From CADEDH01 sp963732695 (GTDB taxonomy: Bacteria; Actinomycetota; Acidimicrobiia; Acidimicrobiales; SZUA-35): a DNA stretch of 64,000 bases. The notes below the pieces were generated by a model, which saw nothing but the letters and a program-made list of their open reading frames with translations, was not told where the DNA came from and searched no databases. Positions 51,295 to 59,145 of the stretch are shown in pieces. Location: positions 192,306 to 256,305 of the forward strand of contig CAVTAP010000009.1 in NCBI GenBank assembly GCA_963732695.1, written 5' to 3'. The position numbers were made by a program, and so were the translations under genes. Each line of letters starts with the position of its first letter. Within the stretch, counting starts at the first letter, position 1.

Positions 51295-51711
51295 TCAGGT
51301 GATGATCACGGCGGCTCCGGCAACCGAGCTGGCCGACGCCCCGCCACCGGAGATGGTGACGGAGGCGGCGCCGGCCGCCACGGTGGCCGAGCCTGAACCG
51401 AGGCTGACGTTGCTCGAGTCCTTGAGCGTGAGGGACAGAGTCTTGGTGTTGCAGGTGGTGTTGATGCCGGAGACGGCGACCACGGTGGTCTTGTAGGTGC
51501 CGGAGGTGGCGTCGTAGCTGTTGGTGAAGGCCAGGGTCACGCCGTCGGTGTCGCACGAGGTGACGCTGGCCGAGTCGGCGCCGAGCGACGGCGCGGTGAT
51601 GCCGCCCAGGGTGGCGGCCGATGCCCCGGCCACGCCGATCAACAGCGCCGGGATGACGACAGCGAGGGCCTTGCGCCGCTTGATCCGCCGTGGAGTGTCT
51701 GCGGTCTCCAT
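51295..51711 (-). CDS. Small secreted protein, probable SipW-type substrate
   Basis: A 138-residue exported protein (MDP-type start at METADTPRRIKRRKALAVV). A charged start is followed by a helix and ASAATLGGITAPSLGADSAS, then a beta-rich Ser/Thr/Val domain with two cysteines (TSCDTDG and TTCNTK). The short signal with an Ala-rich cleavage site just before the mature start resembles substrates of SipW such as TasA or camelysin-like proteins. It lies nine bases upstream of the second secreted protein. Likely a surface or fibre component. Confidence 0.72.
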   Translation of the reverse strand: METADTPRRIKRRKALAVVIPALLIGVAGASAATLGGITAPSLGADSASVTSCDTDGVTLAFTNSYDATSGTYKTTVVAVSGINTTCNTKTLSLTLKDSSNVSLGSGSATVAAGAASVTISGGGASASSVAGAAVIIT

Positions 51712-51881
51712 CGGATCCACTATCGACGCCGGCCGGGCCGGAGGTGAGCCTGGTGGCTCAATGAGGCCGTTGGGCCTACCGGAGCCGGGATAGCGGATCT
51801 GTGTCTGCGGTCGCCCATACGGCAAGGATCGACTGTCCCGGGCCGCTCCCTGAGCTAATTCAGCAGTCGCACTTCGTTATT

Positions 51882-52151
51882 TCAGTAGAGGTCGCGCTCC
51901 ACCACCACGTCTTGCCGGCGCTGGGTGGTGGGATGGCCGTTCACCATGGCGTCCCGCTCGGTCTGGATCACCGTGCGGCGGCCCGCCATCGAGCTGACCA
52001 GGGTCACGGCTCCCAGCACCAGGCCGACGACGAACAGGATGAGGCCCACCATGTGGACGTCGACACCCTGGATCTCGTCGGTGACCGCCCAGGCCAGGAT
52101 GGCGCCGATCGCCACCAGGAATGCGCTGGTTCCAAGTCCTGTAGTCCTCAT
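51882..52151 (-). CDS. DUF6458 family membrane protein
   Basis: An 89-residue protein with two membrane helices (residues 8-26 and 34-57): TSAFLVAIGAILAWAV, then VDVHMVGLILFVVGLVLGAV and a basic cytoplasmic tail. The order and the VDVHMVG segment match the short DUF6458 proteins common in actinobacteria. Function unknown. Confidence 0.8.
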   Translation of the reverse strand: MRTTGLGTSAFLVAIGAILAWAVTDEIQGVDVHMVGLILFVVGLVLGAVTLVSSMAGRRTVIQTERDAMVNGHPTTQRRQDVVVERDLY

Positions 52152-52393
52152 CGGGGCCTCCTCGTCGGCACCGTTTGGTTACCCCGCAAGTAAGGGGGGA
52201 AACCGCCCTTCTGGGCCGCTCCGCTGCCGACCCGCTGACCCGGCAGTTCGCCATCGACGACGACGGCGACAGCGACGACGATGCCTGGCGGGAGTTCTGA
52301 GCTCGGGCTCCTCTGGCCGGCGGTGACCGGTGATCCGCGCCCGGCCTCGGTGGCGAACCGGAGAGGCACGGGTCGCACGAAGGAGAGTCACCT

Positions 52394-53224
52394 ATGATCG
52401 GAATGCTGAGCGGGCGGGAGCTGGCGGCCCGGGCCGAATGGGTCGACACGATGGGCTGGCTCGACCAGCACCGGGCGGCGCCGGCCGAGGTGACCGCCGG
52501 CCTCCAGCTGGCCCACCACTGCGCCGGCGACCTGGCCATGGTGCGCAGCGCCGTGCCCTTCAGCCACTTCAACATGGTGCTCACCTTCGGTTGCCCGGCG
52601 GCGGTCGACGACGGGGCGTGGGCCGCCATCGACGACTTCTACGCCGGGGCCGGGCACTGGCTGGTCACCAACGACCACAGCGAGCCGGCCGGCCTGGCTT
52701 CGACGCTGGTCGATCGGGGCTATACCCCCGTCGAAGCCTGGGACCGCATCGTGGCCCAGGAGCCCGACGTCGACCGGTGGGCTCCGCTGGCGGGCGGGGC
52801 CGAATTGGTCACGGCGGAGACGGCACCGGAGTGGATCGGCTTCGTGCTCGGTTGTTACGGGATGCCGTCGATCATCGGCCACTGGCTCGGGGCGCTGGTG
52901 GGCCGGCCGGGGTGGGTCCATGCCGTCCTCCGCCGGGACGGCCGCCCCGGCGGTGAGGTGGTCATGGCCCGCAGCGCGTTCGTCCACGACGGCTGGGCGT
53001 GGCTCGGGATCGACGCCCCGGTGCCGGGGGTGATGGCGCCCTGCTTCGACGACGACCAGAAGGTGTCGGCGGCGTTGTTGGTGGCCGCCGCCGGGCAGGG
53101 CGCCCACAGCTTCGTCACCGACATCGAAGCCCCCAGCGACGATCGCACCGGCCCGGCCTACGACCGCTGGGGTCAGCTCGGTTTCCAGCCGGCCTACCGC
53201 CGCACCGTCCACCACCGTCCCTGA
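52394..53224 (+). CDS. GNAT-like acyltransferase fold protein
   Basis: A 276-residue protein. The second half (SAFVHDGWAWLGIDAPVP, ALLVAAAGQGAHSFVTDIEA, YDRWGQLGFQPAYRRTVHH) resembles a GNAT fold with a weak acetyl-CoA loop, and the first half is helical. The classical R/Q-x-x-G-x-G/A motif is not clear, so it may be a degenerate member. It stands alone, convergent with the response-regulator gene. Confidence 0.6.
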   Translation: MIGMLSGRELAARAEWVDTMGWLDQHRAAPAEVTAGLQLAHHCAGDLAMVRSAVPFSHFNMVLTFGCPAAVDDGAWAAIDDFYAGAGHWLVTNDHSEPAGLASTLVDRGYTPVEAWDRIVAQEPDVDRWAPLAGGAELVTAETAPEWIGFVLGCYGMPSIIGHWLGALVGRPGWVHAVLRRDGRPGGEVVMARSAFVHDGWAWLGIDAPVPGVMAPCFDDDQKVSAALLVAAAGQGAHSFVTDIEAPSDDRTGPAYDRWGQLGFQPAYRRTVHHRP

Positions 53225-53283
53225 CCGTCACCGTCGCTGACCGCCGCCCGGCCGGCGCGGCCGGACACCCCGGAGCCGGTGGG

Positions 53284-53943
53284 TCAACCGGCGGTCGAGG
53301 TGGGGCGGAGGCCGAGCCAGGTGAGCACGGCCAGCACCCGGCGGTGCTCGTCGGCCGACTCGGCGAGGTCGAGCTTCATGAGGATGCTGGTGACGTGGGT
53401 CTCGATCGTCCGCTCGTTGAGCACCAGGCGGCGGGCGATGCCGGCGTTGGTGCGGCCTTCGGCCATCAGCTCCAGCACGTCCCGCTCCCGCCGGGTCAGC
53501 CGGTCGAGCGGGTCGTCGTGGCGGGCCGGGCCGAGCAGCGTGGTGACCACCTCGGGGTCGAGGGCCGAGCCGCCGGCCGCCACCCGGCGGAGGGCGTCGA
53601 GGAAATCGTCGACGTCGAACGCCCGATCCTTCAGCAGGTAGCCGAAGTGACCGCCCCGCACCAGCTCCACCGAGTGGCGGGTCTCCAGATGCTGCGAGAG
53701 GAGCACAACCGGTAGCTCGGGCCACTCCTCCCGCAGGGTCCTGGCGGCCCGGGCGCCGTCGTCGGTGCCGTCGGGCGGCATGCGGATGTCGATGATCGCC
53801 AGGTCGGGCCGGAGCGTCGTCACCTGCTCGATCAGAGCCGGTGCGTTGGCGGCGGTGCCCACCACCTCGTGGCCGGCGTCCTCCAGCAGGCGGGCCAGGC
53901 CCTCCCGGAACAGCGTCGAGTCCTCGCCGATCACGATGCGCAT
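53284..53943 (-). CDS. LuxR-type (NarL/FixJ) response regulator
   Basis: A 219-residue regulator. Receiver domain: IVIGEDS acidic pair, phosphoacceptor Asp in LAIIDIRMPP, Lys in YLLKDRAF. C-terminal helix-turn-helix: LTRRERDVLELMAEGRTNAG, then LVLNERTIETHVTSIL. Its ATG lies within the last codons of the histidine kinase gene (13-base overlap), so the two are one operon. Targets unknown. Confidence 0.92.
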   Translation of the reverse strand: MRIVIGEDSTLFREGLARLLEDAGHEVVGTAANAPALIEQVTTLRPDLAIIDIRMPPDGTDDGARAARTLREEWPELPVVLLSQHLETRHSVELVRGGHFGYLLKDRAFDVDDFLDALRRVAAGGSALDPEVVTTLLGPARHDDPLDRLTRRERDVLELMAEGRTNAGIARRLVLNERTIETHVTSILMKLDLAESADEHRRVLAVLTWLGLRPTSTAG

Positions 53944-55901
53944 GGCAGCGCCGCCTCCACCACGGTGCCCCGGCCGGGAGGGCTGTCGACCCGCCAGGTG
54001 CCCCGCAGGGCCGCCACCCGGTCGGGGATGCTCGACGTGGCCGGCAGGGCCGCCCCACCGGTGCCGTCGTCGGTCACCCGCACCTCGAGACGCTCGTCGA
54101 CCCGGCGGATCCGCAGCGAGATGCGGTTGGCCCGGGCGTGTTTCACGGCGTTGGTCACGGCCTCGCTGACCACGTAGTAGGCGGTGGTGCTCACGTCGTC
54201 GGGCAGGGGATCGGGGCAGATGTCGAGGTCCACCGTGATCGGCAGATTGCGTAGGAGGGCGGCCAGAGCGGCCGGTAGCCCGTCGTCGAGGCTGGCCGGG
54301 CGCAGGCCATGGGCGATCTGGCGCAGCTCGGCCACTGCGGTTCCCAGCTCGGCCACGCTCTTGTCGACGAGGTCGTCGACATCAACCGTGCCATCGCCCA
54401 GGTGCCGCTGGGCCAGACGCAGGGCCATGCCGAGCGAGACGAGCCGCTGTTGGGCGCCGTCGTGCAGGTCCCGTTCCAGGCGGCGCCGTTCCTCGTAGCC
54501 GGCCTGCACCAGCCGGGCCCGGCTCTGCTCCACATCGTGCAGGGCTCCCGCCAGCACCAGGCGGAGCCGCACCAGCTCCACCAACGGGGCGCACCGCCCG
54601 GCCACCTGGCGCAGCAGGTCGGCCGATGTGACCGCCCCGGGCCCGGCCGTGAGGCTCCCGATCGGCGTGCTGCCCAGCACCACCGGCACGGCCGGCCCCG
54701 GCGTCGTGAGGGCCTGCCCGTCGCCCCCGACGGTCCGGTCGGCCCCGGGGAGGGTGAAGCCGACCACCAGCCCGGGGTCCCGTAGCGCCACCCGCAGCTG
54801 GCCTTCGAGGGACTCGGGCTCGGCCCGCCCGGCGCTGACGTCGGCCAGCAGGCCATCCACGGCATCGAAGGCGGCCCGGCGCAGAGGGTAGAGCCGGCGG
54901 TCGACGGTCCGCTGCACCCCCTGTCGCAGGGGGGACAGCGCCAGGGCGCACAGGGCGACGGCCACGGCGGCGGCGGCCGCCGACCCCCGGCCCACCACCA
55001 GGCCCACGGTCACCGTGGTCGCCCCGTAGAGCAGGGCCAGCCCGGCGGTGACGGCGGCCCAGGCGACGGCACCGGCCAGGGCCCGGTCGACGTCGTAGAG
55101 GTCGTGGCGGACCATGGCCACGGTCACGGTCACCGGTACCGCCACCAGGCTGGTGAGGCCGACGATGGCGCTGAACCACACGGGTCGGCCCACCACGGCG
55201 ATCTCGGCCAGGCACAGCAGCGGGTAGGCCGGGATCCCCAGCCCGGCGATGGCCAGCCACTTGATCTGGGCCCGGGCCTTGGCGTCGGACCGGCGCCAGC
55301 GGATCAGGGGGGCGGCGGCGCAGGCCAGCAGCAGCCCGAGCATGGCGACGAACGACGCCAGCAGCACCGCGCCCACCGCCGCCGGAGGCGGTCCGAAGGG
55401 TCGGGGGACGGCCACCAGCGGGGCCATGAACGTGTCGCCGATGGTGGCGCCCTCGTACTGGGCGGCGGTCACCGCGGCCACCAGGGCCGCCGGCACCCAG
55501 CGCCAGCGCCGGCTCGGCAGGCGGCCGTCGGGGAAGTAGAGGAGCACGGCCACGACCGAGGCCATCACCCACCAGGCGCTCTCCTGCAGGATGGCGACGA
55601 GCCAGCTCCACCGCTCGGCGGTGGGCGGGCGGGCGGCCAGGAAGCGCCAACCGATCTCCTTGGTCGAGGTGAAGGCGATCTGCTGGCCGACCACCGCCAT
55701 CAGAACACCCACCACCGCCCCGGCGCTGCGCCGGGCCACCACCAGGCCGAGGCCGCTGAACAGCGCGGCGGCCAGCACCCCGAACGCCAGCTCGGTGGCG
55801 GTGGTGCGGCTCGGCTCCCGGACCATCAGCACCCCGCCGCCAGCGAGGGCAAGCGCGCTGGTGATGGTGACGGCGACCGCCACCCGGAGGGGCCTGGGCA
55901 T
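53931..55901 (-). CDS. Membrane sensor histidine kinase (HisKA_3 type)
   Basis: A 656-residue kinase. Roughly eight to ten N-terminal membrane helices (to about residue 330), a linker domain, then the HisKA_3 dimerisation helix with the phosphoacceptor (ERDLHDGAQQRLVSLGMALR) and an HATPase with N box (VVSEAVTNAVKHA) and G box (VTDDGTGGAAL). This is the NarL-partner type. ATG 55901 is preferred over an upstream frame start. It is divergent from the membrane protein at 56049, leaving 147 bases for promoters. Confidence 0.9.
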   Translation of the reverse strand: MPRPLRVAVAVTITSALALAGGGVLMVREPSRTTATELAFGVLAAALFSGLGLVVARRSAGAVVGVLMAVVGQQIAFTSTKEIGWRFLAARPPTAERWSWLVAILQESAWWVMASVVAVLLYFPDGRLPSRRWRWVPAALVAAVTAAQYEGATIGDTFMAPLVAVPRPFGPPPAAVGAVLLASFVAMLGLLLACAAAPLIRWRRSDAKARAQIKWLAIAGLGIPAYPLLCLAEIAVVGRPVWFSAIVGLTSLVAVPVTVTVAMVRHDLYDVDRALAGAVAWAAVTAGLALLYGATTVTVGLVVGRGSAAAAAVAVALCALALSPLRQGVQRTVDRRLYPLRRAAFDAVDGLLADVSAGRAEPESLEGQLRVALRDPGLVVGFTLPGADRTVGGDGQALTTPGPAVPVVLGSTPIGSLTAGPGAVTSADLLRQVAGRCAPLVELVRLRLVLAGALHDVEQSRARLVQAGYEERRRLERDLHDGAQQRLVSLGMALRLAQRHLGDGTVDVDDLVDKSVAELGTAVAELRQIAHGLRPASLDDGLPAALAALLRNLPITVDLDICPDPLPDDVSTTAYYVVSEAVTNAVKHARANRISLRIRRVDERLEVRVTDDGTGGAALPATSSIPDRVAALRGTWRVDSPPGRGTVVEAALPCAS

Positions 55902-56048
55902 GACGCAACTGTACGACGGGCGGGCGGGGGCGGTCTTCCGTACTGGTACGGAGGTGCAGTTCGGGGGACGCCACGAAGACCGGGCCCGGCGCCTTCCGTA
56001 GCGTCCGAGGTCGAGAACCGTCGAGCCTGAACCGAGGAGCGAACAACC

Positions 56049-56801
56049 ATGAGGTACATCACCAACACCGGGGCCCAATCCGTGGAAGGACCGGCTTCAG
56101 CCGGTCCTTCAGCCGGTCCTTCCACCGCTGTCCGCTCGTTGGCCGGCACCCCGGCGGTCGGGGCCGCGCTCAGCCGGCGTCGGCTGGTGGCCGCCGGGCT
56201 CACCGCCGGGATCGCCCTCACGGCGGGGGTGCTGGCCTGGCACCCGGGCCCACCCCGGGACGACGTGGCCTACGCCAGCTACGCCGAGGTGCGTAACGCC
56301 GCCTGGGTGGGGGGCGTGCTCGACCACATCGGCTGGGCCCTGGTGGTGCTCGGGCTTCCTCTCGGGGTGTGCTTCCTGGTGCGCGACCGGGGGGCCAGGC
56401 TCGCCACCATCGGCTCGGTGCTGGTGGCGGTGGGGGGCATGTTCTTCGTCAGCACCTTCTACGCCTACAACCAGCTGGCCTGGCATGCCACCGAGCCCGA
56501 TGCCCTGTCGAGCGAGGCGGGCACGGCGTTGATGAGCTGGATCGGCGATCACCCGGCCCGGTTGATGGGCCCCGAGGCGGTCAGCTTCTTCGCCTTCGAC
56601 ATCGGTGTGCTGCTGCTGTGCGCCGCCCTGTGGCGGTCCCGGACGACGCCCCGGTGGGTGCCGATCGGGCTGGGGGTCTTCGTCGTTGGCCAGTTCCTGG
56701 TGCCCACGTCTCTGCTCGACGTCGTGCAGATCCTGCTGCTGGTGTCGATGCTGCCGGTGGCCTGGTTCGTCGGTCGGCCCGGCCCGGCCGCCGCCGACTG
56801 A
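56049..56801 (+). CDS. Multi-pass membrane protein, unknown function
   Basis: A 250-residue protein with a soluble N-terminus of about 45 residues and six hydrophobic helices (for example RRLVAAGLTAGIALTAGVLA, ALVVLGLPLGVCFLV, LATIGSVLVAVGGMFFVSTF, FDIGVLLLCAALW, IGLGVFVVGQFLV, IQILLLVSMLPVAWFV in approximate form). No family recognised. It is divergent from the two-component system and may be its target. The N-terminal codons carry an inverted repeat described separately. Confidence 0.7.
   Translation: MRYITNTGAQSVEGPASAGPSAGPSTAVRSLAGTPAVGAALSRRRLVAAGLTAGIALTAGVLAWHPGPPRDDVAYASYAEVRNAAWVGGVLDHIGWALVVLGLPLGVCFLVRDRGARLATIGSVLVAVGGMFFVSTFYAYNQLAWHATEPDALSSEAGTALMSWIGDHPARLMGPEAVSFFAFDIGVLLLCAALWRSRTTPRWVPIGLGVFVVGQFLVPTSLLDVVQILLLVSMLPVAWFVGRPGPAAAD
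56082..56125 (+). promoter_or_regulatory. Alternative hairpins inside the start of a membrane-protein gene
   Basis: A 15-bp perfect inverted repeat (56082-56096 with 56111-56125). The left arm can instead pair with 56099-56109 to give a tighter hairpin of about 11 bp (56086-56096). The two folds exclude each other. They begin 33 bases after the ATG and could affect translation, or simply reflect a repeated GPSAGPS coding unit. Confidence 0.4.
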
Positions 56802-56950
56802 GGTTTCTCGGCCCGGGGGCTATCGCTCGGGGGGCGGCGGGTGCATACTGGTTCTTCGGTTGACATCCCAGCCGCCGCGGTTGACGCAACAGCCGTTCCC
56901 ATTTGGTCAGACGACCGGCGGCTCATGCCGTGGTCGAGATTGGGTTCGCG

Positions 56951-57286
56951 ATGAGCAGTCAACTTTCCTCGAGGTACTCGTGCTTCCATACCTCGCTCGA
57001 GGTGACCGACCGGGAGACGGTGCTCACCGTCGGTGGTGAGCTCGATATGGCGTCGGCGCCGGTCCTGGGCGACGCCGTGCTGGATGCGTGCGCGGCGGGT
57101 CCGGGATCGGTTGTGGTGGACGCCTTCGGCGTCACGTTCGTGGATGCCGCCGGCCTCCGGGGGCTGCTCGGTGGGTATCAACCGGCGGTTCTGTCGAGGG
57201 TGCGGGTCCGCAACGCCTCGCCGCCCCTCATCCGACTGCTGGGCATGGTCGGAATGCCGCATCTGATCGAGGGGCGCTCCCGGTGA
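56951..57286 (+). CDS. STAS domain protein (anti-sigma-factor-antagonist-like)
   Basis: A 111-residue STAS protein: FHTSLEVTDRETVLTVGGEL at the N-terminus, LDMASAPVLGDAVLDAC, and VVVDAFGVTFVDAAGLRGLL. In SpoIIAA-type antagonists the residue after the final Asp is the phosphorylated Ser (DS-G); here it reads DAAG, so that Ser is absent. It may therefore be constitutively active or regulated otherwise. Start ATG 56951. Its stop overlaps the start of the next small gene (GTGA). Confidence 0.85.
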   Translation: MSSQLSSRYSCFHTSLEVTDRETVLTVGGELDMASAPVLGDAVLDACAAGPGSVVVDAFGVTFVDAAGLRGLLGGYQPAVLSRVRVRNASPPLIRLLGMVGMPHLIEGRSR

Positions 57287-57537
57287 CCTGGCTGGAGCCG
57301 GCCACCTTCGACCTCGCCCGCTCGGCCCTCGTTCCCGCTTGTGGTCGGGCCGAGCTGACGAAGGGCACACTGTTTCTCCGCTACATCGGGCTCGGCGGGT
57401 TGTGCTCGTCGAGCCAGGTCGCCGACCACTGCTCCGACGGTGCAGCCCTGCCGGTTCGGGAGCACAACGTGCTCGTGCAGGCGATCAACGAGCGATTCCT
57501 CGAGGTCGGGAATTTTGAGCGTGTGGCGTTCTTGTAG
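57283..57537 (+). CDS. 84-residue protein coupled to the STAS gene
   Basis: GTG 57283 overlaps the STAS stop codon as GTGA, indicating translational coupling. The protein is mainly helical (TFDLARSALVPACGRAELTK, GTLFLRYIGLGGLCSSSQVA, REHNVLVQAINERFLEVGNF). Its C-terminal ALNERF-type helix resembles small proteins found near ANTAR/GAF regulators in other actinobacteria, but I cannot name a family. Four cysteines in 84 residues are notable. Possible adaptor between the STAS protein and its partners. Confidence 0.6.
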   Translation: MTWLEPATFDLARSALVPACGRAELTKGTLFLRYIGLGGLCSSSQVADHCSDGAALPVREHNVLVQAINERFLEVGNFERVAFL

Positions 57538-57573
57538 GGTTTTCCCCTTCGGGCTGCGTGGTAACAGAATTCC

Positions 57574-58626
57574 GTGCCTGAGCAGTGGGACGACGACGCG
57601 GTTCAAGGGCGCGCCGGATGGCGCGAAGTCGAGATGAGGGACGCCGAGGCCGACGCCCGGGAGGCGGAAGCGGATCGGCGGGAGTTCCGGATAGACGCTC
57701 GGGAGCTGGTGCTCGACCGTTGGGAACGCGAGATCGCCGAGCGGGCCGCTGCTCTGGGCCTGTGGGACGAGATCGAGGATCGACGCCGGGAACAGCGACG
57801 TCTCGACCGGTTGGCCGACGGGTACACCCGGCGTGACCAGGCCGAGATCCGGCGCGGCGCCGCCATCGAACGCGACATCGGGCGCAGCCGGCGTACCGCT
57901 GGCGACGCCCCGTCGGCCCCGGTTCCGGGCGGCCTGCACCTGCCGGCCTCGTTCGGACAGCTGGCGGCGGCGATGTGCGGTGACGCCCCTCTCACCAGCG
58001 TGCTCCGGTTGGTGCTGGTGGCCGCCGTCGATTCGGTGGACGACTGCGCCGCCGCCACGGTGGCCCTGGCCACCCAGGGGGGACGCATCGAGGTGGCGGC
58101 CACCACCGCCCGGTGGGCGGCCGAGCTCGACGAGCACCAGGCGGTGCTGGCCTGCGGCCCGCTGCTGGAGGCGATCGCCGGTGAGCGGGCGCTCACGGCC
58201 GACCTGGCCTTCGACGAGCGCTGGCCGGCCCTGGCCAGGGTGCACGAGGCCCAGGGCCGGGCGGTGATGGCGTTCGGCCTGCGGGTGGCCAACCAGGAAG
58301 CGGGGGCCATGACCGTCTACTCGGAGCGCAGCGGCCGGTTCAGTGATCGGGCCGCCGCCACCGCCGAGTTTCTCGCCGGGCAGGCCACGGTGGCCTTGGC
58401 CCGTTCCTTCGAGCGGGTCACCTACGAGGCCCAGGCCCAGGCGTGGCAGAGCGCCCTCGCGTCCCGGGACGCCATCGGGCAGGCCAAGGGGACGCTGATG
58501 GAGCAGCGCTCGATCAGCGCCGACGAGGCGTTCGACGTGTTGCGGGAGACCTCGCAGCGGCTCAACCAGAAGGTCCGGGACATCGCCGTGCATCTGGTGG
58601 AGCACCGGCAGCTACCCAGGGAGTGA
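57574..58626 (+). CDS. GAF-ANTAR regulator with N-terminal coiled coil
   Basis: A 350-residue protein. A charged coiled coil (about 15-110, for example DAREAEADRREFRIDAREL) is followed by a GAF domain (about 120-280) and a C-terminal ANTAR RNA-binding domain (AIGQAKGTLMEQRSISADEA, FDVLRETSQRLNQKVRDIAV). ANTAR proteins bind paired hairpins in leaders of target mRNAs and act as antiterminators. Start GTG 57574. It lies between a STAS module and an HATPase protein, a typical actinobacterial stress cluster. Confidence 0.88.
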   Translation: MPEQWDDDAVQGRAGWREVEMRDAEADAREAEADRREFRIDARELVLDRWEREIAERAAALGLWDEIEDRRREQRRLDRLADGYTRRDQAEIRRGAAIERDIGRSRRTAGDAPSAPVPGGLHLPASFGQLAAAMCGDAPLTSVLRLVLVAAVDSVDDCAAATVALATQGGRIEVAATTARWAAELDEHQAVLACGPLLEAIAGERALTADLAFDERWPALARVHEAQGRAVMAFGLRVANQEAGAMTVYSERSGRFSDRAAATAEFLAGQATVALARSFERVTYEAQAQAWQSALASRDAIGQAKGTLMEQRSISADEAFDVLRETSQRLNQKVRDIAVHLVEHRQLPRE

Positions 58627-58694
58627 TGCCCGGGATCCGTGGTCTCCCGCTGTTGGGGTGGGTTGGACCGCCGCATCCCGGGTAGAGCTGTCTG

Positions 58695-59132
58695 GTGGAT
58701 CGAGTCGACGTGAGCGACGACGGGAATGCGGAGCCGGTGCTCGAGCGGCGGCTCGAGACCCAGGCTCACGATCCGCGGGCCTGTTCCGAAGCACGACAGG
58801 TGCTGGTCGAATGCCTCAAGGCGTGGCAGTGCGACCACATCGACGATGTGGCGCTGGTCTTCTCCGAGATGGTCACGAACGCCGTGCTGCACGCCGGAGG
58901 GGCCCAGCGCATCTCGGCCTGTCCGGCCGACGACAATCACCACGTCCATCTGGAAGTACAGGACAACCTCGTGGCCACGCCGAAACCGTGCGTCGGTGGC
59001 CCGGGCGGCGGGTTCGGCCTCCAGATCATCGATCAGCTCAGCGACCGCTGGGGCACGACGCCCACCGCCGACGGCAAGGTCGTCTGGGCCCTCGTGCCGA
59101 GCCGGTGCTGGGCCGTCCGACCGGTGGAGTGA
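58695..59132 (+). CDS. ATP-binding anti-sigma-factor-like protein (HATPase_c_2)
   Basis: A 145-residue GHKL protein similar to RsbW/SpoIIAB-type kinases: N box SEMVTNAVLHA, the following strand LEVQDN and the glycine-rich G2 box GGGFGLQIIDQLSDRWG. Such proteins bind a sigma factor and phosphorylate a STAS antagonist, here possibly the protein encoded at 56951. No sigma factor is adjacent. Start is GTG 58695 or GTG 58710. Confidence 0.83.
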   Translation: MDRVDVSDDGNAEPVLERRLETQAHDPRACSEARQVLVECLKAWQCDHIDDVALVFSEMVTNAVLHAGGAQRISACPADDNHHVHLEVQDNLVATPKPCVGGPGGGFGLQIIDQLSDRWGTTPTADGKVVWALVPSRCWAVRPVE

Positions 59133-59145
59133 TCCGGCCGGCGGT

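Noticed and set aside
52152..52393. A short acidic plus-strand tail (ending DDDGDSDDDAWREF) before the GNAT-like gene
   Set aside because: No start codon, ribosome site or family match; could be chance in a 242-base gap.
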